A program made the translations under genes and the position numbers. This document shows, piece by piece, positions 9,661-20,018 of a DNA stretch of 64,000 nt. The DNA is from Isochrysis galbana. Taxonomy: Eukaryota > Haptophyta > Isochrysidales > Isochrysidaceae. The stretch lies in assembly GCA_018136815.1 (NCBI GenBank), contig CM030938.1:1144542-1208541 (forward strand), in the 5' to 3' direction. The notes beneath the pieces were generated by a model. The model did not search any database, was not told the origin of the DNA, and was given only the letters and a program-made list of their open reading frames with translations. Every line of letters starts with the position of its first letter. Position 1 is the first letter of the stretch.

Positions 9661-10198
9661 TAAAGCGATACAAGCCTAGATGTTAAACACGGTGGGTCAG
9701 GTCTAGAAACACACCAAAAACAGCTGTTTTTGGCTTTTTTGGAAACACGGTGAAACACAGTACCGAAAACAGCGGGTCATATACATATATAGTGTATTAT
9801 GTATTATACGTATATATTTATATCCATCTCCCGTAGGCTCACAGCTCACAGCTACCGGTAGTTCCTGTGGGGAAGTTCACATTTCCAATCTTCGTCCGTA
9901 CTTCACCGGCTCCCGCGGCGGGGGACCCGAAGGAGAGGTGGGGAGCGGCGCTTGTTCGTGGCAAGTCTCATTCGGGGCACAATCTTGAGAGAGAGAGAGA
10001 AAGAGGGAGGGAAACGCGCTACATGACGCCAACGCACGCCACCACACCTCACAAAACTCAATCTACTAACACCACTCACTCAATAAATGAACTGAGAAAC
10101 AAACGTAAACGCTCGAAACAAACAAAGAAAGAGAGAAATGAATTGACGAGCGATGCGAAGCCTCGGTGTTCAATTGTCGAGCGGCGAACCATCGAGAC
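9661..10198. other. intergenic, no gene seen
   Basis: Flank between the LINE stub and the inferred left end of the first Ty3 element. It contains a short TATA-repeat patch (9775-9825) and a small GA run. Nothing else is supported. Confidence 0.4.
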
Positions 10199-11528
10199 TG
10201 TCGAGTCGAGCGGAGCCGGAGGGCTCTGAGCCACTCCGTCGCGAGCAGCACCGGCGGCTAGCGCGGCGCTTTGGCCCTCCTCCCCACCGGGAGTCGGGTG
10301 AATGAAATTCTGGACTGGGTCGGGCAACCCCATTTGGGTGTCTGGACGGGGAACGAACGGCGAACGAAGGGCTGTGGGGCGGCGAGGCGCTCCTAGCGGC
10401 CCTAGTGTGATGGGTTGTAAGAGATTGTTAGACCTACAAAGAACTCTTCCCTCAGGGAGGGAGCCTAAGCTGCTTGAGTGCAGCGACGCAGCGAACAACG
10501 ACGGACAACGAAGCTGAGAACAACAGGATACACCGACTCACGAACACACCGGAATCATTCACCCAAACCAAGCAAATTATCAAGCAACCGCGACCCCAAA
10601 TCACCGATAACTCAAACACGTCGCGAGAGACGGAGAGAGAGAGCGAGAGAGAGAGAGACTCCGCAGCGACGGCCGGAGCGTGTCTCCGTTGTAACTTCCC
10701 ACGTAGCGGAGAGTCCGAAGGGGAGCGTCCTGTCGCGCGACCACGGCGATCACTTTGGATACAGATCGCAACGAGATGTCTTCACGACCGAATAAATCTT
10801 GCCGTTGAGCGTGAACCTTCTAGACGCTTCTAACGAACAACCCTGAGTAGCAACCAAGGGGAAGCAACACCAAAGGGGCCAAGGGCTTGCATGTAACTTG
10901 CATCAAGGGGAAAGATTCCCTCACCTAGGAAGCGAACCTACACCGGTCTCCAAGGGGAGATGGCAAATTAAACCTCAAATCTCGAGCGGATAGAGCAACC
11001 GACTCGCTCGCCAAACACCTTGACCGAGAAGAAAGAAGCAAGGACCTACAAGCCAAGGGTAGCGGACCTAGGGAATGTGAGAGGAAATTTCCGAACGCCA
11101 AGACGAACGCCAAACGCCGAACGCGGGGATTCAACGAAACCCTAACCAGGCCAAGCAGAACCTACGAAGAACAGGCCTGGACAACAACGAAAGTCAGCAG
11201 ATCCCAAGAAAGAACCGGAACCCAACAAGAAACGACAAGCCTTGCAAGAAGCTAAACAAGCCTTCACAAGGTAACTCGAGAGCCTGAGACAAGCGCGCAG
11301 CGAGCAACAGGCGACCTGGCTCCTTTAGGTAAAGATTACCCGAAAGGAGGAAACCTGGAATCTAGACCTGACAAACAGGCTAGAAGGAACGAAACGAGAA
11401 CTCGAATTCTAGATCGCTAGGGACGAACCCTACCAACCTAGATGTACCTGAGCTTCACCGTGTGGCCGCACGGCGAAGGACCTGGAAACAAGAGCCTGGA
11501 AATCGCATCATCTAGGATGAATGCGACA
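10199..11528 (-). repeat. 3' LTR of Ty3 element 1
   Basis: On the minus strand the LTR begins TGTCGCATTC at 11528, directly after a GGGGGG polypurine run (11534-11529), exactly as in the LTR at 34040. The other end is inferred at 10199 (...GACTCGACA), because a 45-codon open frame beginning MGLPDPVQNF at 10333 resembles the Gag-like starts in the other LTRs and runs to this point. No second copy is visible, so the left limit is less certain than the right. Confidence 0.55.
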
Positions 11529-11915
11529 CCCCCCGACTAAGATCGAGACGTCTCCCGATGTCGAGCGGTGAACCTGGAAACAGAGACCTGGAACCTGGAA
11601 CTTGGGCTGACCAGAGGTCAGAATCGGAACAAGAAGCAACGGAACATAGCGAGCGAAACGTGGAGACAAGAACACCCTTTGGATCCAAAGCGAGCACGAA
11701 ATCGGCGGCTTAACGCGGCGGCCTCTTTCGTACGCACTGCCCCACCCACTTCTCCCTTTTACAGGAGCTTTGCTCGGGTGTTGCGCCGGGTGTAGAGCGC
11801 AGGCAGCACGCGTTCAGCACCTCCATGATTCGCTCTGACAGAAATTTGAACTCGGAGCCCTAGCCGAGGCGTGGGGCTAGCCTAGAGGGACGGGTCCCTT
11901 ACCCAAGACATGGGA

Positions 11916-14900
11916 TCAACGAGAATGGAGCCTGGAGCGAGTGCGCGAAGACGGCGCATCGAGAACGGGAGGAAGAGGAGTATCCCTGGCCGACGAAGAA
12001 GTTGCTTCCGGGGACTCAACATCTTCTGGACAAGTCTCTTCGACGGAGCGATCATAATCATCAAGCAAATCAGAACAACGACGGAGCAACTCGGAACGAG
12101 GCTCCCAGGTGGCTTCTCGAATAGAATAGCCACGCCACTTCACGAGGTACTCGATAGAACCGCCATGGCTACGACGATCGAGCAACTTTTCAACGATGTA
12201 CTCGTCGTCAGCCAGCGGCTCTTCATCAACGAAAGTATGATACGGCCGGAGGTTCGAGATATGCACCTGCTCCTTGACTAACCGGTTCTCCAAATCACGG
12301 AGTCGGTACCTAGTGTCGGACAGAGCCTCTACGACGCGGTAGGGACCCGAGTAGATGAATTGCAACTTGTTGGCATGGCCTGGTAATCGCATGCAGACGC
12401 GATCCCCAGGTTCGAAACGCGCTGGTCTTTGAGACTTGATGGTAGCGTCACGGGCCGACTCAGCCTGAGCGGCTAGGGTAGCCTCGAGAGCGCTGGACCA
12501 TGAGAGGCGGAGGCTCGCATTGAGCCTGGATGCGTACGAGCGAACGTCGGCGGACGCCGCCTCGAGAGCAGTTGGCGAAACAGACTTCGGATCAGAGAGT
12601 TGAGCGGGCAGACGCAGCTCACGCCCAAAGATCAAAGACGCTGGAGACCGGGAGGTAACACGACCGGAAGAAGCCCTCAACGAGAGGAGTAGGAACGGCA
12701 AATGGTCGACCCAATGACCGCCACCCTCGTTCGAGGCGCGCATCAAACGAATGAGCGTTTGCTGAGCGCGTTCGACGAAGCCTACACCTTCATGTCGGTA
12801 CGGCTCTGTACTCGACAAATCAGTCCCGGTGAGCTCCAGAATACGCGAAACAAGAACCGAACATAGATTCGAACCGGCGTCGGTTCGAAGCTGCCTAGGG
12901 ACTCCATAACGCGTCACAATCAAGCGGATGAACATGTCCAAGGCCACCTCCGACGAAGGATCCCCATTCGAAGGCTCAGCCTCAATCCATCGAGTGAGCG
13001 AGTCGATGAAGACGACCAGCTTGTCGTAACCCGAGACTCCAGGCACGAAGTTGTGAGTGGGAGCCAGTGCGAGCACGTCGCAGTAGACCACATCAAAGGG
13101 GTAGGTGCCCACGGAGAGACCGGAGGGCGACGCTAGAGCCCTAGGTAGCGGCTTGGCGAGGGTGCACTCGTGGCATTCCCGGACGTAGGATGCAACGTCG
13201 GAAGACATGCCAGGCCAGTATACCCGAGTACGAAGAAGACCGGACATACGAGAAACTCCAAGGTGACCGGAGCGATCGTGGTAGGCAAAAAGGTAGCGAG
13301 ACCGCAAGGAGGGCGGAACATAGAGCACTAGCGAGTCCGGGTCGGTGGAGTCAAGGACGGTGCGATAGTAGACGAGCCCATCGTGAACGACGAAACGGCG
13401 AAACATCTTGGATTGCTGAGCGGAAACGGGAGCGGGAGCGACAGAACTGGAACACGAATCATCGTCGGCAATGGGGCCTGAGGCGGCGGCCGGCGGAGGC
13501 GACCCTAGGCCTGATGGCTCGTGATTGACCGTCTCTCCTGAGCCTAGGAGTGGCTCTACGAACGGATCTTCCGCCAGGGCCGCTCTCATCTCTTCGGAAG
13601 TCGGCGTACCCGGGGCCAAATAACTGGACTGGATGGCGGGCCCGGAATCGGAGGCTCGACGACGAGATCGGTCCAAAGCTTGAAGCCCTCGCGCCGTAGC
13701 TACGGAGCGCGTGATGGCAGCCACCGGATGAGACCGTTCATGCTCGGCTAGAGACTCTGAGCCAGGCTCACGTACCGCTAACGACGCTGGGCCGGCGAGT
13801 GGTTCGTCTTCGTGTTCCGGCTCCAGGGATGCTAGCCGGGACAGCCCGTCAGCATCCTGATGAACAGCTCCTGGTTTATGTTCGACATCGAACCGGTACT
13901 CAGCCAACTTGAGAGCCCACCGAGTCAGCCGAGAGGCTGGCCCACCGGCTACTTGATCCTTCATGGTATGCAGCCATCGCAGCGCAGAGTGGTCAACGAC
14001 TAACTTGAACCGACGCCCCCAAAGGTAGGGTCGCCAATTTCGGATTGATTCCAGGGCAGCCAAGAGCTCAATCTCGGTCACCGTCCAATGGCGTTCGGCC
14101 GAGGTGAGACTGCGAGCGTAGTACCCAACGACTCGTTCACGGTTATCGTCTCCTAGCTGCGAGAGGATGCCGGCGATGCCCAACTTGCTAGCCCCATCGG
14201 TCTTGACGATGAAGGGCCGATCATCCCTGGGTGGAGTCAAGACGGGCTCCGAAGTGATCGCTGTCTTGAGCTCTTGGATAGCTCGGCGACACTCCTCGGA
14301 CTGGGACTCCTTTGCCACGTCGCAGCCCTTCCGCGTGAGGGCAGTGAGAGGAGCAGCCTTAGCGGCGAATTGGCGAATGAATCGACGATAGTAGGAGCAA
14401 AGGCCGAGGAAAGATCGAACCGCTTCCAAGGAGTTGATGGATGACGGGTCGATGTCGGCGACAGCTGCGACCTTCTTCGGGTCCATCTTGAGACCTTCCC
14501 TCGAGACAACGTGACCGAGGTACTCCGTAGAGGTGGCAAAGAAGACACACTTGGACATCTTGCAGGTCAGACCGGCCCACTCTAGCCGTTCGAGAACGAG
14601 GTCTAGCCGGTGAAGCATTTGCTCGAACGAAGCCTGTGCCCTGGCCTCTTCGGAAGGACCCACGCCCGTTGACCAGATGCCTACATCATCGAGGTAAGGC
14701 ATGCAGATCTCCCACGCTAGCGCACCGAGAACGATGTCCATCAAGCGGCACATGTAGGAGGGACCTGATTGGATGCCGAACGGTAGAAAGTTGAACTCGT
14801 ATTTGCCGCGGTGGGTAGTGAAAGCGGTGATATGTTTGTGCGATTCTTTGATCGGGATGCCCCAAAAACCAGAGGCTAAATCGAGAGTACATAAGAAGAG

Positions 14901-17900
14901 AGAACTGAGCGGCCCTTGGCCGGACGCTAGCCTATCGATAGCCTCCACAATGAGGGGTAGAGGGCTATCCTCGACGCGTAGCTTGGCGTTCGTGTCGCGG
15001 TAGTCCACGCAGAATCGAACGGAGCCATCTTTCTTGCTGACCAGGACTACTCGGGAAGCCCAAGCCGAATTTGACTTGCGAATAATGCCGGCGGCTTCCA
15101 TCTTGGCTACCTCCTCTTCTATGATGAGCTCGCCTGCGCGGCCCACTCTAGACGGAGCGTGCCGGTGAGGAACAGCGCCGGGGTTGAGTGGCAACTCCAC
15201 CTCGAGAACGTGCGTATGGTTTGGAGCCCCCGGGTGCAACGCGAAAGCTTTGATGCGCCGGGCCAAGAGTTGGCGTACTTCTTCTCGTTGATCGTCGGAA
15301 AGAAGCCGGTCTGGATCGATGGTGGCTGAGTCGAGTAGAGATCGTTGCTCCTCGCTCAGCGCGGTGACAGGGTCACCATCCCCCTCGCTTCCAGTCGGAG
15401 TCCAGCCCCGGTGCAACTTGAAACGCACCTGGAGCGAAGCTATCGGATGCAGAGACGGCAGGGTCAGCGCATTGACCCCGGTGTGGACGATCGTCACCGC
15501 GATGCGATGATCTTCCGTGGGCGTGACCACCGTGGGCATTACGAGAGGAGACGAATCGAGAGCCTCGCGATTTGGTAGGCGGTCGACCAGCATCGCGCAG
15601 TCCGAATGATCTCGGAGAGCTAGCGGAACCCTGACCCAGATGGTTGCGCGGTGGAAGGCAGGAATCGTCACCGCTTGCTCCGTGTAGAGAAGATATTCGG
15701 ACGAGGTAGACGCCGGAGCTTTGGCCGCAAACTCGTCGGCAGACTCAAAGAGAGGTGTATAGAGTGGCTGTCTAGCATCAGCAGCAGCCTCACCCTCCGA
15801 TCCGGCCGGGATCTCTCGTGTTGCCGTCGACCTCTCCAGAAAGTCGACAGTCAGCGGCTGACCGGGTGACATCGAGATAGCTCCGACGAAGCCGGCGTCC
15901 GCGACTGGGGGCGGCGCCGTGGAAACTCTGACTACACATTCGGAAAGGACTCTTGAAGAATCTTCTGAATCGCCAGAGGCCGGACGGAGGCGGAGGCTTC
16001 CTTCCGAGCTCGCGGCGTCGAGAGAAATGGTAGCGGAGTGGGCGGCCAAAAAATCGTTCCCGAGCAGAAGCATCGCGTTTCCTTCGATGACCGCGAACGA
16101 ATGACGGAAGAGGCGACCGGACAAGGAGAAGACGAGGCTAGCCCGGCCCCTAGTGATGAGAGGAAGGCCGTCCGGCCCATGTAGGTTGGGGACGGTAGCG
16201 TCCGATACGCGTTCGACGCAAGCGTCTTCAGGTAGTCGATCGAGAAGAGCAGTGGTGATTACTGACGGGCCCGCTCCAGTGTCAGCCAGGGTGCTGTTCA
16301 CCGTGAGGGCAACGTCCGGGAGAACGAACCCTTGAGCTGCGCGGTCGCCATCGGCACGGCAGACCACGAGATCGCGGACATAGAGGCAGTGACGAGGGTA
16401 GAGCGGCGGCGGAGTGTCCGCGATAGATTCCACCGGAAGTGAGGTTCCGGCTCCGGGTGACAGGGTGGTTGGATTGGAGGCTAGCCTGGACGGAGAAGAT
16501 TCATCGACGTGGGGCACTCGCTCGATAGCGGCGGCCACCGTCTGCGGCACGAATGGTATCGAGGAGCGTGGGGATGCCTTTGCTGAACTAGAGGGGTTAG
16601 GCACGCCATCATAGCCTAGCCCTCGACGGTCCGTCGGATGCCGAGGTTGATCCATTTGGCGTGACCATTCCTTCTCCAGGGACTTCTGCAAGTCTGTCTT
16701 CGGAAGCTTCGACAACTCGGAAAATCCGGCCGCACTGAGGCCCCTAGCGGTAGCCCCATCGCAATACAGTGCCCGTGGAGTATCCTCTCCTTCGGCGGCG
16801 TCGGAGGGCTTGGTCTCGAGGGTCTGCATGCTCCGGTGTTCTGGCATCTCGGGCGTGTCATCTTCTCCCGAGTCGGGCCCGGCATCCCAGGTTTCGAGTG
16901 GCCTTTCGGCTACGAACGAATTGGTCAGTTCGGCCACTCCCTCGTCGCCAGCCGTGAAGGAGGCGCTCGGAGATAGTGCATTGATGCCTTGAGAGCCCAG
17001 TCGAGACAAGATGGGAGGTTCCGACGGCTCCGCAGCTGCCGCTTGCTCAGCGATTTCTTGGGCGATGGAAGGCGTGACATCCTGCCACCGATGGACCCCC
17101 GAAATTACATCACGGTCGAAGACCTGCCACTTGCTGCGGCGCTTCTTCACCGTGTTTGGAGGGCCTGGCGTTGTAGAGCGGTCCTCTATGGGCCACTCCC
17201 ACGGCAGGAAGCGGTCTCCTTCCGCCTCGGCCTCGTCTTGCGATACGTTTGTTTCCGAGTCCTCCTGATGAAGCAGGCGAGAAGCATCGGCAACGGGGCC
17301 TGCGTCCGGGATCACGACAACCGAATCAGACACTGGCGAACCGCTGGGAGGCGTGAGGTGAGAGCTAGAAGCTGCTTCGCCTCTCCCCTCCATGAAACGA
17401 GCCAGAGCCGTCCTCGGCTCAGCCAGCTCGAAACCGGTCGAGCAAAGCGAAGGGCGTTCTCTCAAGCTGGCAGCTGCTTGGGAAATTGCCCAGTCCACCG
17501 TGAAGTCGAGCGAACGCGACGCCTTGGCTTCGCGCGCATAACGGCGCAAGACCGGCATCCACTGGGCCGCCATTGCACCGGCAATGCCCACATAGGTGCG
17601 GCTGCGAAGGGCGCCACGGTGGGGCGACGGCGATAGATCCGCCATAGCGGATAGACGTCCCTCGACAATCTTCGAAGGCTGCAAGGACGGGAGTGAAGCC
17701 GTCAGGTACAGGCCAGTTGCTTTTTGATGGCCCGTGCCGTGCTGCCACGGCTGCACAAACTGCCGCGGTCGCAACCCCCCGACTAAGGCAGAGGCTTCCG
17801 CGTGCATTCGAGGATTTTCGACGGCAACGAAAGGCGCGTCGGCGCTTGCCATGGCGAGGAAGACTCTAGCGGCGGATTCGAGAGCCTGGCGTCGTCCCGG

Positions 17901-18401
17901 CTCCCGATCGAGCCACTGGCAACTCACCGCCGACAAATACGTGCACGGCGGATGCGCAACCACGAGGTCCCAACCGAGGTTTTGAATGTGAAGAGCATCT
18001 CCGCAGAAGTGGGGAATGTAGTCGATCTCCGACGGTCGTAGATCGCACGTCGCGACGTGCGCTCCGGCGAGTAGGAACATCGAAGACACGACCCCGCTAG
18101 CTTCACCGACGACTAGAACGCGGGGTGGAGGAATCCCCTCGGCCGCGTCGAGCGTCACGGCGTCGTGGATCGCCGCTAACTCAGCGCAAAGCTCGTCAAA
18201 ATGCGTCGGCAGTACGGCAGAGGGTGATGAATGAGTGCTCGCGTGCGGCCGCCGCACGGCTAGAGCAGCTTCGGCGAGATGGCGGGGCAAGATGACGGAG
18301 GAACCGCTAGCCCGGGCACGGGAGGCGGCTAACATTTGGAGCTCGCGCGTAGGGGCGCGGGCAGTTGCAGTAGACTTGGCGGCCGAGGAACAACCAACCA
18401 C
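11916..18401 (-). CDS. Ty3/gypsy polyprotein with N-terminal cytosine-methyltransferase-like domain
   Basis: A 2161-residue frame. Residues about 92-285: phage-type methyltransferase-like domain. Residues 707-713: protease active site DTGAGPS. About 1090-1290: RT with RFCVDYRDTN and PYLDDVGIW. Then RNase H (FIVKTDGASKLGIAGILSQ). Then integrase with an HHCC-type zinc site (RSGHLGVSRM ... CHECTLAKP) and the catalytic D,D-35-E core (YCDVLALAPTHNF, LRTDAGSNL, FVERAQQTLI). About 2075-2125: chromodomain (DEYIVEKLLDRR, YLVKWRGYSIREATWEP), which in the family targets integration to modified histones. The first codon used is GTG; the frame stays open upstream to 18662 without an ATG, and the first ATG is residue 23, so the true start is unclear. 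A glycine-rich DRRGLGYDG patch before the protease resembles a G-patch. Confidence 0.85.
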   Translation of the reverse strand: MVGCSSAAKSTATARAPTRELQMLAASRARASGSSVILPRHLAEAALAVRRPHASTHSSPSAVLPTHFDELCAELAAIHDAVTLDAAEGIPPPRVLVVGEASGVVSSMFLLAGAHVATCDLRPSEIDYIPHFCGDALHIQNLGWDLVVAHPPCTYLSAVSCQWLDREPGRRQALESAARVFLAMASADAPFVAVENPRMHAEASALVGGLRPRQFVQPWQHGTGHQKATGLYLTASLPSLQPSKIVEGRLSAMADLSPSPHRGALRSRTYVGIAGAMAAQWMPVLRRYAREAKASRSLDFTVDWAISQAAASLRERPSLCSTGFELAEPRTALARFMEGRGEAASSSHLTPPSGSPVSDSVVVIPDAGPVADASRLLHQEDSETNVSQDEAEAEGDRFLPWEWPIEDRSTTPGPPNTVKKRRSKWQVFDRDVISGVHRWQDVTPSIAQEIAEQAAAAEPSEPPILSRLGSQGINALSPSASFTAGDEGVAELTNSFVAERPLETWDAGPDSGEDDTPEMPEHRSMQTLETKPSDAAEGEDTPRALYCDGATARGLSAAGFSELSKLPKTDLQKSLEKEWSRQMDQPRHPTDRRGLGYDGVPNPSSSAKASPRSSIPFVPQTVAAAIERVPHVDESSPSRLASNPTTLSPGAGTSLPVESIADTPPPLYPRHCLYVRDLVVCRADGDRAAQGFVLPDVALTVNSTLADTGAGPSVITTALLDRLPEDACVERVSDATVPNLHGPDGLPLITRGRASLVFSLSGRLFRHSFAVIEGNAMLLLGNDFLAAHSATISLDAASSEGSLRLRPASGDSEDSSRVLSECVVRVSTAPPPVADAGFVGAISMSPGQPLTVDFLERSTATREIPAGSEGEAAADARQPLYTPLFESADEFAAKAPASTSSEYLLYTEQAVTIPAFHRATIWVRVPLALRDHSDCAMLVDRLPNREALDSSPLVMPTVVTPTEDHRIAVTIVHTGVNALTLPSLHPIASLQVRFKLHRGWTPTGSEGDGDPVTALSEEQRSLLDSATIDPDRLLSDDQREEVRQLLARRIKAFALHPGAPNHTHVLEVELPLNPGAVPHRHAPSRVGRAGELIIEEEVAKMEAAGIIRKSNSAWASRVVLVSKKDGSVRFCVDYRDTNAKLRVEDSPLPLIVEAIDRLASGQGPLSSLFLCTLDLASGFWGIPIKESHKHITAFTTHRGKYEFNFLPFGIQSGPSYMCRLMDIVLGALAWEICMPYLDDVGIWSTGVGPSEEARAQASFEQMLHRLDLVLERLEWAGLTCKMSKCVFFATSTEYLGHVVSREGLKMDPKKVAAVADIDPSSINSLEAVRSFLGLCSYYRRFIRQFAAKAAPLTALTRKGCDVAKESQSEECRRAIQELKTAITSEPVLTPPRDDRPFIVKTDGASKLGIAGILSQLGDDNRERVVGYYARSLTSAERHWTVTEIELLAALESIRNWRPYLWGRRFKLVVDHSALRWLHTMKDQVAGGPASRLTRWALKLAEYRFDVEHKPGAVHQDADGLSRLASLEPEHEDEPLAGPASLAVREPGSESLAEHERSHPVAAITRSVATARGLQALDRSRRRASDSGPAIQSSYLAPGTPTSEEMRAALAEDPFVEPLLGSGETVNHEPSGLGSPPPAAASGPIADDDSCSSSVAPAPVSAQQSKMFRRFVVHDGLVYYRTVLDSTDPDSLVLYVPPSLRSRYLFAYHDRSGHLGVSRMSGLLRTRVYWPGMSSDVASYVRECHECTLAKPLPRALASPSGLSVGTYPFDVVYCDVLALAPTHNFVPGVSGYDKLVVFIDSLTRWIEAEPSNGDPSSEVALDMFIRLIVTRYGVPRQLRTDAGSNLCSVLVSRILELTGTDLSSTEPYRHEGVGFVERAQQTLIRLMRASNEGGGHWVDHLPFLLLSLRASSGRVTSRSPASLIFGRELRLPAQLSDPKSVSPTALEAASADVRSYASRLNASLRLSWSSALEATLAAQAESARDATIKSQRPARFEPGDRVCMRLPGHANKLQFIYSGPYRVVEALSDTRYRLRDLENRLVKEQVHISNLRPYHTFVDEEPLADDEYIVEKLLDRRSHGGSIEYLVKWRGYSIREATWEPRSELLRRCSDLLDDYDRSVEETCPEDVESPEATSSSARDTPLPPVLDAPSSRTRSRLHSR
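17545..18130 (-). other. phage-type C5-methyltransferase-like domain inside the Ty3 polyprotein
   Basis: Residues 92-285 of the polyprotein. VLVVGEASGVVSSMFLLAGA is the glycine-containing Rossmann start; CDLRPSEIDYIPHFCGDA carries the acidic residue that follows strand 2; WDLVVAHPPCTYLS holds the PPC motif (residues 151-153) whose Cys is the nucleophile in cytosine-5 methyltransferases; FVAVENPRMH matches motif VI (ENV in classical enzymes). The C-terminal RQFVQPWQHGTGHQKATGLY and RSRTYVGIAGAMAAQW segments match a family common in bacteriophages. All key motifs are present, so it could be active. Activity, target base and sequence specificity are not known from sequence. Confidence 0.8.
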
Positions 18402-18900
18402 GGCGATCCGGTGGATGGCCTCGGCAACGGAATTCAGGGGAAGGAGGTCGTCGCCCTCGAGTTTCGGTGGGCTAGACCTGAAGGGGGTTGGCTCCGGCGG
18501 GCGATCCCTGGAACGGGGATCCTCCGGAGAGCCGAGAGAAAGAGGAGACGCCGGCGTCCGTATGGTGCGCGACGAGGGATCGTAGTCGACGGCCCTGCGT
18601 CTCCCGAGTCTGCGGTGGCCACGGCGTGAGCGCGGAAAGCCGCAGCTCCCTTGGAACCTTCATCTCATTGACTCCGGAAGCCGACCCTTCCGGGTCGGGA
18701 ACAGATCAGAAACGAGAACGGGTGCAACTTCGAGACGAGAGAATGAACACGACGACGGAGAAATATAACGAACCGGGGAGAGAGGTGAAGAGGAGACACT
18801 AGTCTCCGCCTCAACAGCACGAGAACTACGGTAGACAACGACGATTCGTCCGCAGAGCGGCTCCGGCTATGGCCCTTGGGAGAGAGGTCTCCAGTGGTCC

Positions 18901-19000
18901 NNNNNNNNNNNNNNNNNNNNNNNNNNNNNNNNNNNNNNNNNNNNNNNNNNNNNNNNNNNNNNNNNNNNNNNNNNNNNNNNNNNNNNNNNNNNNNNNNNNN
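18901..19000. other. assembly gap (100 N)
   Basis: Run of N of conventional length, so the true size is unknown. It falls where the 5' LTR and Gag region of Ty3 element 1 would be expected. Confidence 1.
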
Positions 19001-19330
19001 ACTCTGAAGAAAGAGGGCTTCCGCAAGTCCTACACGACTCCTCTGATCAAGCTAGGTGACACAAAGCCACCCAAGACCTGTATTATCGTCGGAGTGCGCG
19101 AGGAGGATGAACCGTTGACGGATGTCGAAGACTTGAGTAATGACGACACGAGCAGTTCGACCTCAGACAACACGAGCAGCTCGACCTCGGACGATGTTAA
19201 AGAAGGTTGGAACGATGGTTCAAGAGTGGAGGAGAAAACGACGAACATTCAGGATGAGAGCTCCGAGAATAAGTCTAAGCAAACCCTTATTAATCGCTTG
19301 CTCAGCAAATCAAGCTGGAACAAGACGTAG
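19001..19330 (+). CDS. 3' end of an unrecognised acidic, Ser/Thr-rich protein
   Basis: Open from the gap to a stop at 19328-19330. It reads TLKKEGFRKSYTTPLIKLGD, then CIIVGVREEDEPLTDVEDL, a repeated TSSSTSDN/D patch, and a Lys/Ser-rich end (LINRLLSKSSWNKT). AT content is higher than in neighbouring host genes. No domain recognised. It could belong to another element interrupted by the gap, or to a host gene. Confidence 0.35.
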   Translation, partial: TLKKEGFRKSYTTPLIKLGDTKPPKTCIIVGVREEDEPLTDVEDLSNDDTSSSTSDNTSSSTSDDVKEGWNDGSRVEEKTTNIQDESSENKSKQTLINRLLSKSSWNKT

Positions 19331-19558
19331 ACACCTCTTCTGCGATAACTCAGCACTCTGCTACCGTTGCGTCCATCAAGAACCCCGGCGTAAAAGGACG
19401 CACTCGACACTACGACAATTGGATCATTTTTTAAAGTTATCGTCCGTCTTTCTTATGATCCATTGCAATCGCTTGCGTACTACATCACCAGCCGCCATTC
19501 CATTTGTAGACATGGTTGAGCACTGTGAGGTGGGTGCCTTTGCTTAAATACTAGACGA

Positions 19559-19682
19559 TTTTTTTGTACCGGCGCATCGCGTATTTGGAAGCGAGGGGTA
19601 CCAAATGAAGGCAAACGACCTCCACGATGGACGATGGACGATAGGCACCATCCCATGGATGAACCAAGTATAAACTTAGTTG
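19559..19682 (-). repeat. short retroposon-like copy
   Basis: On the minus strand it begins CAACTAAGTTTATACTTGGT, the same start as the 757-bp retroposon at 49448-50204. It runs about 124 bases and ends in an A7 run. The middle is unlike the 757-bp copy, so it is a separate or internally deleted relative. Confidence 0.4.
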
Positions 19683-20018
19683 CTTGTCGCTAGTATAAAG
19701 TGTGGATGAGTGTGTAGACGAGCCTCGGCCGGAGGCGGAGGTCCTCACAACCCCCAGAGCCTGAGCCGGAGGACCATCTAAATAAACATCCTACTACGGG
19801 ACGGACGGGCTGTGAAGCGGCCGGCCGTCTCGTCGCGGCGGAGAGCGATGTGTGTGGTGGGGAGCAAATAGAGAGAAAGAGCGAAGCCGGTGTATTCACA
19901 GCGCGTTCTGAGAGAGGATTCTAGAGGATCTACCGGAGATCTCCGATCTCCTCGTCTAGTGGTCGGGTTCTCCGCTCATCTCCCCAAACTCCAGAAGCGG
20001 ATCGAAGGCCGTCGAACG

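Larger units (their letters stand above)
10199..18900 (-). mobile_element. Ty3/gypsy chromovirus-like retrotransposon 1
   Basis: Order on the minus strand: upstream open sequence (18662-18402), methyltransferase-like domain, variable linker, aspartic protease, reverse transcriptase, RNase H, integrase, chromodomain, polypurine tract, 3' LTR. The polyprotein frame looks whole, with no breaks. The 5' LTR and any Gag are not seen; they may lie in or beyond the N gap at 18901-19000. The intact frame suggests a young insertion, but LTR identity cannot be measured here. Confidence 0.85.
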
